Assembly (NCBI RefSeq): GCF_019973775.1
Contig: NZ_AP025032.1
Span: 992,001 to 1,056,000, forward strand
Direction: 5' to 3'
Length of the DNA stretch: 64,000 bases
Source of the DNA: Aureimonas sp. SA4125
Lineage (GTDB): Bacteria > Pseudomonadota > Alphaproteobacteria > Rhizobiales > Rhizobiaceae
Part shown: positions 8,239 to 17,603 of the stretch, one piece after another
Layout: each line of letters opens with the position of its first letter
Position numbering within the stretch: the first letter of the stretch is position 1
Position numbers and translations under genes: made by a program
Notes under the pieces: model-generated
Told to the model about the DNA's origin: nothing
What the model saw: the letters and a program-made list of their open reading frames with translations, nothing else
Database searches by the model: none

Positions 8239-10545
8239 ATGATCCATTTTTCGGAGTCGCAAGTTCCCCCCGTTGCAGCGGAATCAAGCGCTGATGGGGA
8301 CGGCGGCTATTTTATTGATCTAGACCGGTTGCTGGCAGCCGTCAGGCGACAGATCTGGGTGATCATCGCAGGCGGCATCGTGGGGTTGGTGCTGGGCCTC
8401 GCCTATTTGATCACCGCGGTTCCGCTATATACGGCCTCGACCAATATTCTGATCGATCGCAGCAGATCGAAGGTGGTGACCGAACTCACGGGCCCCGCCA
8501 CGACCGCCAACCAAGACGCCGACATGGACAGTCAGGTGGAATTGCTGAAGTCCAAGGAGATGGCAAAAGCCGTCGTCGTGGCGCTCAAGCTGAATGAAAA
8601 TGATGATTTCCTCGCCGGTGCTCCGTCCGTTCTTGGCTCTGCCGTCGGCAGTGTCCGGTCCGTCGTCAGCTCGCTGAGCGATTTTTTGTTTCCCGCCCAG
8701 ATACTTGATGACAGCGATGAAAACGTCGCCGATGCCAAGTTCGGCGCGGCGGTCGGCACACTCATGCGGGATATCGTCGTGTCGCGCGTCGGTACGACCT
8801 ACGTACTCTCCGTCTCTTACACCTCGGCCATTCCCTATCTCGCCGCCAATATCGCCAATGCCTATGGTGAAGCCTATCTGGACGATCAGTTGCAGGCGAA
8901 ATTCGACGCGACCAAGCGGGCGAGTGTCTGGCTTCAGGACCGTATCGCCGAGCTGAAACAGCAGTCGTTTGAGGCCGACCTGAAGGTACAGCAGTTCCGA
9001 CGGGACAACGGGCTCATCACCGCGGGGGGGCAGCTCGTTTCCGAACAGCAGCTGTCGGAGATCAACACTCAGCTGGTGACGGCACAGGCGGCGACTGCGG
9101 AAAGCAAGGCACAGTTCGACCAGATCGAGAACTTGATCAAGAGCGGACGGACCGATGCGGTGGTCAACGATGCGCTCGCCAGCTCAACCATCAATTCCCT
9201 GCGTGGCAAGTATCTCGATGTTTCCAAGCGCGAGTCCGAAATCCGCGCCAAGCTTGGGCCAACCCATGTCCAGGTCATTCGCCTTCAGGCGGAGGTCCGG
9301 AAGTATGAAGCGCAGATATTCGAAGAGATGCGCCGCATAGCGGAAAGCTATTTAAGCACTTATAAAGTTGCCGCCAGTCGGGAAGAGTCTCTGCGCAATA
9401 GTTTGGCCGAGATCGTCGGCGTGAACGCAAACGAAAATACATCGCAGGTTAAGCTGCGCGAACTGGAGCGTGAGGCGGACACTTTCCGGTCACTGTACGA
9501 CAACTTCCTGCAGCGGTACCAGGAAACCGTGCAGCAGCAGTCATTCCCGATCACCGAAGCGCGCGTCATCACGCAGGCAGCCGAACCGGCGCGCCCGAGT
9601 TCGCCGAAGAAGCCGCTGATCCTGGCGTTGTTCGCGGTGCTGGGCGTTGCTGCCGCCACCTGTGTCGGTGGGTTTCGAGAATATCGCGATCGCTTCTTCC
9701 GGATAGGCAATCAGATCAGGCGCGAGTTGAATGTCGAGTTTCTCGGCTACATGCCGATCGTGTCGAATGGACCGCTTCGCGACGAGCAGATCAGTGCTGC
9801 CAAGATGGAAGCGGGCGGGGACATCTGGCGGCCGGAGTCGATGGCGACGCATGTGCGCTTCCACCCTATGTCGCCGTTCGCCGAAACCCTGCGCAACATC
9901 AAGGTCGCAGCCGACATGGGAATGCCGGAGCTCTCATCGAAAGTGATCGGCGTTGTCTCCTGTCTCCCCTCGGAAGGCAAATCGACGATTTCGGCCAATC
10001 TGGGAATTCTCCTGGCCATGCAGGGCGCAAAGGTGTTGCTGGTCGATGGCGACATGCGAAACCCCGGCCTGACGCGAAGCCTTCAATCCATCCCGGAGAA
10101 CGGGCTGATCGAGACCATTGTCGGCGCTTCGGAGTTTGAGGAAACGCTGCGGTGGGATTCCTCCGGACGCCTTGCTGTTCTGCCCACCGTCCTCAAGCGG
10201 CGCGTATCGCATACCGCTGAGCTTCTGGCCTCACCGAGCATGGCCAAGATGCTCGACAGCAACAAGAGCAAGTTCGACTATGTCATTGTCGACTTGCCGC
10301 CGATCGGCCCCGTCGTGGATGCCAAAGCCTTTGCGCATCGCGTCGATGCCTTCGTCTTCGTCGTCGAATGGGGGGAGACATCGCGCTACATCGTTCGCAG
10401 CATGCTGAGCCATAACCCGGCTATCGCTGCAAAGACCCTTGGCGTCGTGTTGAACAAGTCGGACGCGAGCAAGATGAAGCTCTATCGCTCTTACGGCGCG
10501 GTCGAGTATTATTCGTCGCAGTACAAAGGCTATTACCATAGTTGA
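8239..10545 (+). CDS. exoP: EPS copolymerase/tyrosine autokinase (ExoP/Wzc-like)
   Basis: This inner-membrane protein controls EPS chain length and couples polymerisation to export. The N-terminal Wzz domain starts with a transmembrane helix near residues 35-60 (IWVIIAGGIVGLVLGLAYLI). A long periplasmic coiled-coil region follows (about 190-440), and a second helix near 460-485 (LILALFAVLGVAAATC). The C-terminal BY-kinase has Walker A (PSEGKST, about residue 577), Walker A' (VLLVDGDMRNP) and Walker B (VIVDLPPIGP). The last 20 residues hold seven tyrosines, the expected autophosphorylation cluster. The 768-residue length matches ExoP/Wzc. AGG lies about 9 nt before the ATG. The role in EPS assembly is firm; the symbol rests on similarity in architecture. 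Confidence 0.92.
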   Translation: MIHFSESQVPPVAAESSADGDGGYFIDLDRLLAAVRRQIWVIIAGGIVGLVLGLAYLITAVPLYTASTNILIDRSRSKVVTELTGPATTANQDADMDSQVELLKSKEMAKAVVVALKLNENDDFLAGAPSVLGSAVGSVRSVVSSLSDFLFPAQILDDSDENVADAKFGAAVGTLMRDIVVSRVGTTYVLSVSYTSAIPYLAANIANAYGEAYLDDQLQAKFDATKRASVWLQDRIAELKQQSFEADLKVQQFRRDNGLITAGGQLVSEQQLSEINTQLVTAQAATAESKAQFDQIENLIKSGRTDAVVNDALASSTINSLRGKYLDVSKRESEIRAKLGPTHVQVIRLQAEVRKYEAQIFEEMRRIAESYLSTYKVAASREESLRNSLAEIVGVNANENTSQVKLRELEREADTFRSLYDNFLQRYQETVQQQSFPITEARVITQAAEPARPSSPKKPLILALFAVLGVAAATCVGGFREYRDRFFRIGNQIRRELNVEFLGYMPIVSNGPLRDEQISAAKMEAGGDIWRPESMATHVRFHPMSPFAETLRNIKVAADMGMPELSSKVIGVVSCLPSEGKSTISANLGILLAMQGAKVLLVDGDMRNPGLTRSLQSIPENGLIETIVGASEFEETLRWDSSGRLAVLPTVLKRRVSHTAELLASPSMAKMLDSNKSKFDYVIVDLPPIGPVVDAKAFAHRVDAFVFVVEWGETSRYIVRSMLSHNPAIAAKTLGVVLNKSDASKMKLYRSYGAVEYYSSQYKGYYHS

Positions 10546-10624
10546 GCATGTCTGGCCGAAGCGGCTCGGGATCCTCCTTCGCCTTGGCTTCTGCTGTGCG
10601 TTCGTCGGTTTCGCCGGGCGGGCG

Positions 10625-11335
10625 TTGGTAGAGCAGGTTTCGGCGTATCGGTTGGACCAACTGGCCAGCACGCTGAAGGTCATGCGTGAGGAGCCGCTTG
10701 CCTCGCCCGAGCGACAGGACCAGATTGGCGCGCTCCTGGAGCGAAATCGCAGCTGCAGCGGCAAGATGGCCAGCAGTCGCGTGACGGCCGCCTTGTTTCT
10801 CTTGAAGCGAAGCATGCTGGATTCTGTCCCGGTCGAGCAGCGGACTGAGCGCTTCGTCGGTGCGCAGGACGCAGTCGCGTTCGCGCTCAGATGCAATCCA
10901 TTGGACGGCGGACTCTGGCTCGTCGCCGCCACGCTCGATCGGCTGGCCGTGTACGAGCCCGAGCGCTTCCTGCAATTCGTGGCCATGTCCATCCGGACTG
11001 CGCCTTACGAAGAGTCGGTACTTCAGCGGCGCTGGACCCTGTTGGCGCCGCTTCTGGGCGACAAGGTGGTGCCGATCTACAATCGCGTACTGGCCGATGA
11101 TCTCCACGCTGCCTTGCGACTGGGAGCAGTCGCTACCGCTGTCGCAACAACGGCCGCGCTTCGCCAGAGCGGTGCCGGCGGCATCGCTGACGAGGCGTTG
11201 GCGCGACTTTTGCCGGAGCGTCGTTTGGCGCTACAAACCGTGAGCGATGGCAAGCAAGAACGGCAGAGCCGGGCTGCGCGGTTCCGTGTTTTCGATCTGG
11301 CGCCTCTCGGTTTCGGACAATCGAGCAGCCGCTGA
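10625..11335 (+). CDS. Helical, probably membrane-anchored EPS-locus protein, function unknown
   Basis: I do not recognise a named family. The sequence is rich in helices, with segments such as AFALRCNPLDGGLWLVAATLDRL that resemble TPR-like helical repeats. The start is unclear. The frame continues upstream without a stop, through a hydrophobic stretch (LGILLRLGFCCAFVGFAG) that looks like a signal anchor, into the end of the kinase gene. No ATG, GTG or TTG lies before that stretch, so the true start may be a rare ATT at 10532 or the TTG at 10625 given here. It follows the ExoP-like gene with little or no gap, which suggests translational coupling and a role in the same EPS system. Confidence 0.6.
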   Translation: MVEQVSAYRLDQLASTLKVMREEPLASPERQDQIGALLERNRSCSGKMASSRVTAALFLLKRSMLDSVPVEQRTERFVGAQDAVAFALRCNPLDGGLWLVAATLDRLAVYEPERFLQFVAMSIRTAPYEESVLQRRWTLLAPLLGDKVVPIYNRVLADDLHAALRLGAVATAVATTAALRQSGAGGIADEALARLLPERRLALQTVSDGKQERQSRAARFRVFDLAPLGFGQSSSR

Positions 11336-11547
11336 GGCCGAGCGTTGTCACGCGGCGCGTGACCATCGCCGAGGGCCTCGCCGATGTTCGTTTCTCCCAA
11401 GGAAGACGGCTGCTTTGTTGCAGGGCCCGCCCCATGCCGGTCAGTTGTGAGTGTCGATCGCGGGGATTTGAGTAAGCGTCATCCCGGCTCCACCTTTCGC
11501 GCTGTGGCCTGACAGGCGAGTCTGACGATCTTGAAGAGGATCGTTCT

Positions 11548-11982
11548 GTGTCTGGATTTGACATTACGCTTAAGCCGATGCGCCGGGTCGAGGTGATCAA
11601 CGGGGCTGGGGGACGGCGTCGCTGGTCGGCGGACGACAAGGCACGGATCCTGGAGGAGACCTTGGTGTCAGGCGCGGCGGTTTCGGAAGTGGCCCGTCGG
11701 CACGGGCTATTGCCGCAGCAGATTTTTGGGTGGCGGCGTGAGGCACGCCGTGTGTTCGATGCGGGCTCGGCGGCCTCGCCGGCTTTCGTGCCCGTCATCG
11801 TCGAACCGCCCTCGAGTGTCGTGCCGCACAATTCGCCGAAGCCGCCGCGCCGCAAGCGGGCTGCGGCTCGAAGCGGCGGCGGGATCGAACTGGAGCTCTG
11901 TGGCGTCGTTGTTCGCATTGGCCCCGACGCGAGCCCAACGACGATAGCGGCGGTGATCTCGGCGCTGAAGTGTGGTTCGTGA
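11548..11982 (+). CDS. tnpA: IS66-family accessory protein TnpA
   Basis: TnpA of IS66 elements is a small helix-turn-helix protein needed for transposition. The N-terminal part (RRWSADDKARILEETLVSGA, then VSEVARRHGLLPQQIFGWRR) is the typical transposase_8-type HTH at about residues 24-68. A linker and a basic PPRRKRAAAR stretch follow, then the short C-terminal region with IELELCGVVVRIG. The length (144 residues) is normal. Its stop overlaps the start of tnpB by four bases (GTGA), which is typical of the family. Confidence 0.9.
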   Translation: MSGFDITLKPMRRVEVINGAGGRRRWSADDKARILEETLVSGAAVSEVARRHGLLPQQIFGWRREARRVFDAGSAASPAFVPVIVEPPSSVVPHNSPKPPRRKRAAARSGGGIELELCGVVVRIGPDASPTTIAAVISALKCGS

Positions 11983-12335
11983 TCGGGCCGACGGGCGCGG
12001 TCCGGGTGATGGTGGCAACCAAGCCCGTCGACTTCCGCAAGGGCGCGGAAGGACTGGCGGCGCTGGTGCGCGAGACGATGGGCGCCGATCCATTCTCGGG
12101 CACGGTCTACGTCTTCCGGGCCAAGCGGGCCGACCGGATCAAGCTGGTATTCTGGGACGGCACCGGCGTGGTGCTGGTCGCCAAGCGGCTGGAGGACGGC
12201 CAGTTCCGCTGGCCGAAGGCCCAGGACAGCGTCATGCACCTGACCGCGGCGCAGCTATCGGCGCTGCTCGAAGGCCTCGACTGGCGCCGAGTCCACGAGG
12301 TCCAGACCAGCCGCGTCCCGTCGTCATCAGGCTGA
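11979..12335 (+). CDS. tnpB: IS66-family accessory protein TnpB
   Basis: The product has the IS66 Orf2 signature VMVATKPVDFRKGAEGLAAL near its N-terminus and ends with ALLEGLDWRRVHE, both hallmarks of the family. I chose GTG 11979, which overlaps the tnpA stop by four bases and gives the usual short N-terminus; GTG 11970 is also possible. About 118 residues is the normal length. TnpB is required together with TnpA and TnpC for transposition, but its biochemical role is not clear. Confidence 0.9.
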   Translation: MIGPTGAVRVMVATKPVDFRKGAEGLAALVRETMGADPFSGTVYVFRAKRADRIKLVFWDGTGVVLVAKRLEDGQFRWPKAQDSVMHLTAAQLSALLEGLDWRRVHEVQTSRVPSSSG

Positions 12336-12392
12336 CCTCTGGGGACACAAAAGCCTGTTGCCGCAGGCGTTGGGAGGTGATTCACTTCTGGC

Positions 12393-13925
12393 ATGACACC
12401 CGCTGCCGACACGCTTCCCGACGATCCCGGCACGCTCAAGGCGATGCTGATCACCGAGCGTCTGCGGGCTGAACGTCTCGAGCAAATCATCAAGGAATTG
12501 CAGCGCCACCGCTTCGGACGCCGGGCCGAGACGCTGCCGGAAGATCAGCTTCTGCTGGGCCTCGAAGAGGTCGAGCAGGCCGCAGCCGATGACGAGGCGG
12601 CCGCAGAGGCCGCGGCTCCGGACGTTCGGACAGAGCGCGCCGCCAAGCGCCGGGCAAATCGAGGCTCGCTGCCTGCCCACCTGCCTCGGATCGAGATGGT
12701 CGTCGACATCGAGGACAAGGCCTGCCCGTGCTGCCGCCATGCCCTGCATGTCATCGGCGAGGACGTCGCCGAGCGGCTCGACATCGTGCCGGCCCAGTTC
12801 CGGGTGCTCGTCACCCGTCGGCCCCGCTATGGCTGCCGGGCCTGCGAGGGCGTTGTCGTCCAGGCGCCGGCGCCGGCACGGCTGATCGAGGGCGGCATGC
12901 CCACCGAGGCTACCGTCGCCCACGTCCTCGTCTCCAAATTTGCCGACCATCTGCCGCTCTATCGCCAGGCGCAGATTTACGCCCGCCAGGGCGTCCATCT
13001 CGACCGCTCGACGCTCGCCGACTGGGTCGGTCGAGCTGCCTTCCTGCTGCGTCCCATCCACGAGCGGCTGTTGGGCCACCTCAAGGCATCATCGAAATTA
13101 TTTGCTGACGAGACCACGGCGCCGGTGCTCGATCCCGGTCGCGGCCGGACAAAGACCGGGCAGCTCTTCGCCTATGCCCGGGACGATCGGCCATGGCAGG
13201 GCGGCGACCCGCCCGCCGTTGCCTATGTCTATGCGCCCGACCGCAAGGCCGAGCGGCCCATCGCCCATCTCAAGGGGTTTGCCGGCATCCTCCAGGTCGA
13301 CGGCTATGGCGGCTACAAGGTGCTGGCCGAGAAAGGGGATGTCCGGCTCGCCTTCTGTTGGGCGCATGTCCGCCGACGGTTCTACGAACTCGCCGCCGCC
13401 GGCCCCGCACCGATCGCGGCCGAGATGCTGGAGCGCATCGCTGCGCTCTACCGGATCGAGACCGAGATCCGGGGACGACCGGCCGAGGTCCGCCGTCACG
13501 CACGCCAGGAAAGAACGAGGCCCGTCCTCGACGCGATCGAGCTATTCCTGCGCGAGAAGCTCGCGCTCATCAGCCAGAAGACCAAGCTCGCCGAGGCGAT
13601 CCGCTACACGCTCTCACGTTGGGAAGGCCTTTGCCTCTTTACAGGCGACGGCCGTGTGGAAATCGACAACAACACCGTCGAGCGCTCGATCCGCCCGCTG
13701 GCCCTGACCCGTAAGAACGCCCTGTTCGCAGGCTCCGACGGCGGGGCCGGCCACTGGGCCGTCATCGCTTCGCTGATCGAAACCTGCAAGCTCAACGGCG
13801 TCGATCCACAGGCCTACATGACCGCCGTCATCACGCTGATCGTAAAGGGCCATCCCAACAGCGGCATCGATGATCTCATGCCATGGCAGTTTAGGCCCAC
13901 GGACGCGCTCGCCGACGTGGCTTGA
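12393..13925 (+). CDS. tnpC: IS66-family transposase TnpC
   Basis: This is a 510-residue DDE transposase. An N-terminal leucine-zipper-like helix (LKAMLITERLRAERLEQIIKE is split across residues 10-33) precedes a zinc-finger region with CPCCRHAL and the CRACEG pair at about 108-150. The catalytic region follows, with LFADETTAPV, LQVDGYGGYK and the NNTVERSIRPL segment carrying the likely D, D and E. The C-terminal region (LIETCKLNGVDPQAYM, DDLMPW) is the standard IS66 C-terminal domain. The frame is intact. Confidence 0.93.
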   Translation: MTPAADTLPDDPGTLKAMLITERLRAERLEQIIKELQRHRFGRRAETLPEDQLLLGLEEVEQAAADDEAAAEAAAPDVRTERAAKRRANRGSLPAHLPRIEMVVDIEDKACPCCRHALHVIGEDVAERLDIVPAQFRVLVTRRPRYGCRACEGVVVQAPAPARLIEGGMPTEATVAHVLVSKFADHLPLYRQAQIYARQGVHLDRSTLADWVGRAAFLLRPIHERLLGHLKASSKLFADETTAPVLDPGRGRTKTGQLFAYARDDRPWQGGDPPAVAYVYAPDRKAERPIAHLKGFAGILQVDGYGGYKVLAEKGDVRLAFCWAHVRRRFYELAAAGPAPIAAEMLERIAALYRIETEIRGRPAEVRRHARQERTRPVLDAIELFLREKLALISQKTKLAEAIRYTLSRWEGLCLFTGDGRVEIDNNTVERSIRPLALTRKNALFAGSDGGAGHWAVIASLIETCKLNGVDPQAYMTAVITLIVKGHPNSGIDDLMPWQFRPTDALADVA

Positions 13926-14076
13926 GGACGACGCTTACGGATTTGAAGCACCACCTGAATCTGCGCGTGCGGCCAACAAGCCGCGGTGGCCGTGATGCGG
14001 GCCGCCAGCGGCCTGACGGCCGTTTCTCTCGACGCGGATCCGCTGGAAAACCGGTGCGGTTCAGCCGAGAGCAGGC

Positions 14077-15087
14077 TTACAGTTTGGGTTCGACACCCTG
14101 TGTTCGACAAAGATCCAGCAATCGGCCCAGCATGCGCTCGGTGAGCTCAGCGCGGCGTTCTGCGGTGCTGAGGCTCGGTGTCTCCGTCTTAGCGAGATCG
14201 GTCAGCTGCTGTGCTGTCATTTCCGCGCCAATCCCCATCAGGCGGGCGGTAACCTGGTTGCCGAGAACGAACTTTTTCGCCTGCTGCTTGAGCGCTGCGG
14301 CGACGCCGCCTTTGGGTGGCGGAGCGACGGCCGCGTGGCGAGGCGCGACGCGCTGGGTGATCTCGTTCGTCAACTGCGCCTGCGTGGGCTCGACGGCCTG
14401 ACCCCATCGCCCGAGCGTCGGCATTCCCATGCGCAACAGGACTTCGCCGGACGGAGGCGCAATCACGCGCAGCTTCAGCGGCAACCCGACCGAGCGGGTC
14501 CAGTCCGTCCATTTGAAGACCGAGAAGCTCTTGTTGGTGGTGAAGGCAATCCATGGGATGCCGTAAGTGTCGGCGATGATCGCTCCGTGCAGCGACTCGG
14601 TGAGAACCAGCTTGGCCGAGGCGATCTTCGGAATAACGTCGCTGACCGCCCCCATGGGATCGATGAGCGTCATTCCGGCATTGCGACAGACCGAGTCCCA
14701 GTCGTTGTGAAGCAGAGTCTCCCAATGCGGGATGACGACGGTCCCGAGGGATGTTGACGGTTTGGGGTACAGTCTCGGCGACAGGATCGCTCCGTCGGTC
14801 AACGCCTTGTCGGCGTCGATCCCGAGTTGCTCGGCCGAGAGCGGCCCGCGCACGCACCACACCTGTCGGTTGCTGTCATGACGATCAACGGGGAGATAGC
14901 CGACGCCGCTGGAGAAGACGTGGAGCCGCTCGATCTCGGGAAACTGCATGCCGATGATCGTGCCGATACCGAGAAAGCCCTGACGGTTGTCGTCTTCAAA
15001 AAGTTCGGGCACGAGATGGGGCCAGAGAAAGCCGTTCAAGTCGTCCCCGAAATTCGGGATCTTGGTCTTAAAGTAAAGCAGACGCAT
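14077..15087 (-). CDS. exoV: Polysaccharide pyruvyl transferase (ExoV-like)
   Basis: ExoV-type enzymes add a pyruvate ketal from phosphoenolpyruvate to a sugar of the EPS repeat unit in the cytoplasm. The N-terminus (LLYFKTKIPNFGDDLNGFLWPHL) has the pyruvyl-transferase signature NFGDDLN, followed by FLGIGTIIG at about residue 40. The second diagnostic region, LTESLHGAIIADTYGIPWIAF, is at about residue 165, with the conserved S-L-H-G. A 336-residue length is normal. The gene leads away from the IS66 element as the distal member of a minus-strand unit with two glycosyltransferases and a flippase. The enzyme class is firm; the specific acceptor is not known. Confidence 0.88.
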   Translation of the reverse strand: MRLLYFKTKIPNFGDDLNGFLWPHLVPELFEDDNRQGFLGIGTIIGMQFPEIERLHVFSSGVGYLPVDRHDSNRQVWCVRGPLSAEQLGIDADKALTDGAILSPRLYPKPSTSLGTVVIPHWETLLHNDWDSVCRNAGMTLIDPMGAVSDVIPKIASAKLVLTESLHGAIIADTYGIPWIAFTTNKSFSVFKWTDWTRSVGLPLKLRVIAPPSGEVLLRMGMPTLGRWGQAVEPTQAQLTNEITQRVAPRHAAVAPPPKGGVAAALKQQAKKFVLGNQVTARLMGIGAEMTAQQLTDLAKTETPSLSTAERRAELTERMLGRLLDLCRTQGVEPKL

Positions 15088-15161
15088 GGACGGATCCTTT
15101 GGATTGTCGGCCGAGAAGGGGCGCTGGCGGCTCCCGTCCCGGAAGGATTGGGGCAGCAGGA

Positions 15162-16475
15162 TTATCGGGGTAGAGGCCGCTCGCCGTGGCGTACGACCGT
15201 GGTCGTTCGGGTCTGCGGGGCATCGCTCGTTTGGTCAGACCATTTTCGGATTCCCGACTGCTCGCAGCCCTTGGCAAAGACAGCGTAGTCCTCAAGTCCG
15301 GGATCGACGCAGTCAATGGCCGTCGCCGTCCGTCCAAGAGCGACGGCGAGCGCCGCTGCCGTTGCCCGCTCGGCCAGGGAGGTTCCCACAGCAAGGTTGA
15401 CGGTGCTGCCCTGCTTGACGCTCGAGGTCTTGCCGTCCGCGCTGTCCCGGATGCTCAGCGAGTAGTCGCAATCGACTTTCTCGTCGGCTGGATTTCGCTG
15501 GACGCGCCTGCGGACGGCTTCCGTCAGGGACCGGGCAAGAGGCGCCATGCTTCCTGGATGTTTCAGGATGCCCGCAGCGACGGCGCGCAAGTCGCCGGCC
15601 TTGAGGCTTGCAATGAGGTCGACGGACCGGGCGTAATTGCCGAGGCGACGACCGCGTTCCCGAACGATTTCGCTGGTCGGCGAGCCGGCCGGAAGAGCGC
15701 TGAGGATGGCGTCATTGGCTGCCAGCATCTGGCGGACCTGAGACGCGTCGATCCGGTGCGAAACCGACGTGGAGCGCCGACGGTAGAGATAGTATGGTTC
15801 CGGCACATAGACTACCTTTTCCCCGCCAAGGATGAACTGAGCGAGAAAGTCGAAGTCCTCACCAATCATCAGGTGCTCGCGGTAGTGGGCCCCGGAGCGA
15901 CGGAGCGCCCGGACGTCTATGAGCGGCTTCATGTAGCCGAAGCTGCTCGCCTTGCCGGCCGTGTTCAAGCCGAACAATTCCTCCGCCGTCACGGGGATGA
16001 CCGGGCCTTCGGACTGCCGGCCGATGAACAGCCAGGCGGTGCGTTTGCCGCCTGTGTCGCTAAAGGCGATCAGCTCGTCACCGACGATTGCGGCGCCCGT
16101 GTCTCTGGCCCAAAGCAACATGCGCTCGATCCGGCGCGGATGCATCACGTCGTCGGCATCACAGACCAGTAGCCAGTCGCCCCGGGCTTCGGCGATGGCC
16201 CGATTGCGAGCCGCGGCGGGGCCGCCGAATTTGCCGGAAATGCAGCGAACACGGGGGTCGACCTGGGCGTGCTGCGACACGCGCTCGACGGTTCCGTCGG
16301 TCGATCCGTCGTCAATGATCAGGACCTCGAGATTGCCGTGGGTCTGCGCCCGTGCGGAGGCGATGGCTTCGTCGATCAGATCCTCGACATTGTGTGCGGC
16401 CATCACAATGGAGACCAGCGTCCCGGTCTCCTCGAAGCGCGGATTGTCCATCATTATGGCCTCTCGGTCTGGCAA
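15162..16475 (-). CDS. Family 2 glycosyltransferase (ExoO/ExoW-like)
   Basis: This is a cytoplasmic GT-A enzyme that would add a sugar to the lipid-linked EPS repeat unit. The catalytic domain spans about residues 18-235. The nucleotide-binding motif is IIDDGSTDGT (about 53-62), the metal-binding DXD region is LVCDADDV (about 103-109), and GEDFDFLAQ supplies the acceptor-side acidic motif. The C-terminal 180 residues are a helical extension. The start could be Met 1 or the MMDN at residue 8 (16454), which is closer to the conserved domain. It lies 74 bp upstream of the pyruvyl transferase on the same strand. The donor sugar cannot be read from sequence. Confidence 0.85.
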   Translation of the reverse strand: MPDREAIMMDNPRFEETGTLVSIVMAAHNVEDLIDEAIASARAQTHGNLEVLIIDDGSTDGTVERVSQHAQVDPRVRCISGKFGGPAAARNRAIAEARGDWLLVCDADDVMHPRRIERMLLWARDTGAAIVGDELIAFSDTGGKRTAWLFIGRQSEGPVIPVTAEELFGLNTAGKASSFGYMKPLIDVRALRRSGAHYREHLMIGEDFDFLAQFILGGEKVVYVPEPYYLYRRRSTSVSHRIDASQVRQMLAANDAILSALPAGSPTSEIVRERGRRLGNYARSVDLIASLKAGDLRAVAAGILKHPGSMAPLARSLTEAVRRRVQRNPADEKVDCDYSLSIRDSADGKTSSVKQGSTVNLAVGTSLAERATAAALAVALGRTATAIDCVDPGLEDYAVFAKGCEQSGIRKWSDQTSDAPQTRTTTVVRHGERPLPR

Positions 16476-16520
16476 GGCGAAAGAGATCCCGCGCTGGATC
16501 CGCTCCCTCGGCTATCTGGA

Positions 16521-17525
16521 TCAGTGCTGACGGCTGCGGGAGACAACAAATTCTGAGAATGTCGGGGTGTTGCGCCCGAGCAATCGGATGGCTGCCCCGC
16601 GCCCCGCCAGACGAAGTGTTTCGCGAAGGCCAAGGAGACGCTGGGCGCCGACCGGGATCAAGGCTTTCGACAAGACCCGCGCGCGTACCTCCGCCGACGA
16701 AGCCAGCCGCTCGTTCGTCAGGAAGGCTTTCTGCTGGGCCCGGCTCATGCCTTTCCAGACGTTGCGCTGCAGGCACTGTACCGCACGTTTTAGATCCAGC
16801 TCCCGCTTCAGGTAGGAAGCCGTACCGCCGCTGTCCCGGGTCGTCTGCTCGCCGTTCTCAGCCCAGACACCCAGGGGCTCCATGGCCACATAGATGTCCT
16901 CGGCAATTGAAAAAGTGCGCATGTATTCCTGAAGCGTGGCGTTGCAGGGATAGCCGATCTCCAGCTCCGTCTTCGCCGCGCTCGACCAGAACAGGCCGCC
17001 ATTCGATACGCCGATCCCCGACAGCAGCGACGAGCGGAAGGTCGCGGCGTCGTAAAGTCCCTCCCGGAAGAGATCGTCGAGGACGCCACTCTCTCCCAGA
17101 TAGGCGTCGGGCGAGCCGCTCAGATGTTCCACGACCTGATTGCGAAGAAGCAGCGCGACCCCGTAGGTTCGCATCAACTCGATGTTCTGCTCGATGAACG
17201 TCGGAAGCACGAGATTGTCGTCCTCCAACACAAAAAAGTAGCTGGCGCCGTGCGGGTTCTCCCGTGAAAAACACTGGTCTATGTTCTTGGAGGCGTAGCG
17301 TCGCGGCGCGTTCCGGTGATGGCGGATCCGAGGGTCGCCGATCTCCGAACAGACAAGTTCGCCCGCTGCATCCGGGTCATCGTCGTAGACGTCGCAGACC
17401 CAGTTCTGCCAGGTCTGATCCCGGAGTCCCTCAAGCGCTCGCCGCAGTGCCGCTGGCCGCTTGTAGGTCGGCGTGCGGATATGAACTAAGGCGCCGTCGT
17501 CTTGTGTCAGCATAATGTTTTCCAC
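16521..17525 (-). CDS. Family 2-like glycosyltransferase of the EPS locus
   Basis: A GT-A fold is indicated by the N-terminal VHIRTPTYKRPAALRRALEGL segment (about 14-34), the DVYDDDPDA acidic motif (about 45-53) and the metal-site motif VLEDDNLVLP (about 97-106). A region with AEDIYVAMEPLGVW at about 220 may hold the catalytic base. About 334 residues is a usual length. The start may be Met 1 or Met 5 (MLTQDD, 17513). It is the middle gene of the minus-strand unit between flippase and the second glycosyltransferase. It presumably adds one residue of the repeat unit; the donor and linkage are unknown. Confidence 0.8.
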   Translation of the reverse strand: MENIMLTQDDGALVHIRTPTYKRPAALRRALEGLRDQTWQNWVCDVYDDDPDAAGELVCSEIGDPRIRHHRNAPRRYASKNIDQCFSRENPHGASYFFVLEDDNLVLPTFIEQNIELMRTYGVALLLRNQVVEHLSGSPDAYLGESGVLDDLFREGLYDAATFRSSLLSGIGVSNGGLFWSSAAKTELEIGYPCNATLQEYMRTFSIAEDIYVAMEPLGVWAENGEQTTRDSGGTASYLKRELDLKRAVQCLQRNVWKGMSRAQQKAFLTNERLASSAEVRARVLSKALIPVGAQRLLGLRETLRLAGRGAAIRLLGRNTPTFSEFVVSRSRQH

Positions 17526-17603
17526 GAACTCGCCGATGAATTGCGCTTGAATTTCGCCGCCAATCCGACCTGTCGGCGGAGGAAAGGCCGTTCCAGTTCT
17601 ACT

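Larger units (their letters stand above)
11472..13938 (+). mobile_element. IS66-family insertion sequence (2467 bp)
   Basis: The ends are GTAAGCGTCATCC at 11472 and the complement of GTAAGCGTCGTCC at 13938, the GTAA-type terminal repeats of IS66. An 8-bp target duplication, GGATTTGA, flanks it at 11464-11471 and 13939-13946, the size expected for the family. It carries the full three-gene set tnpA, tnpB and tnpC, all intact. It sits between the plus-strand export/copolymerase operon and the minus-strand pyruvyl transferase, so it does not break a recognisable gene. Confidence 0.95.
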
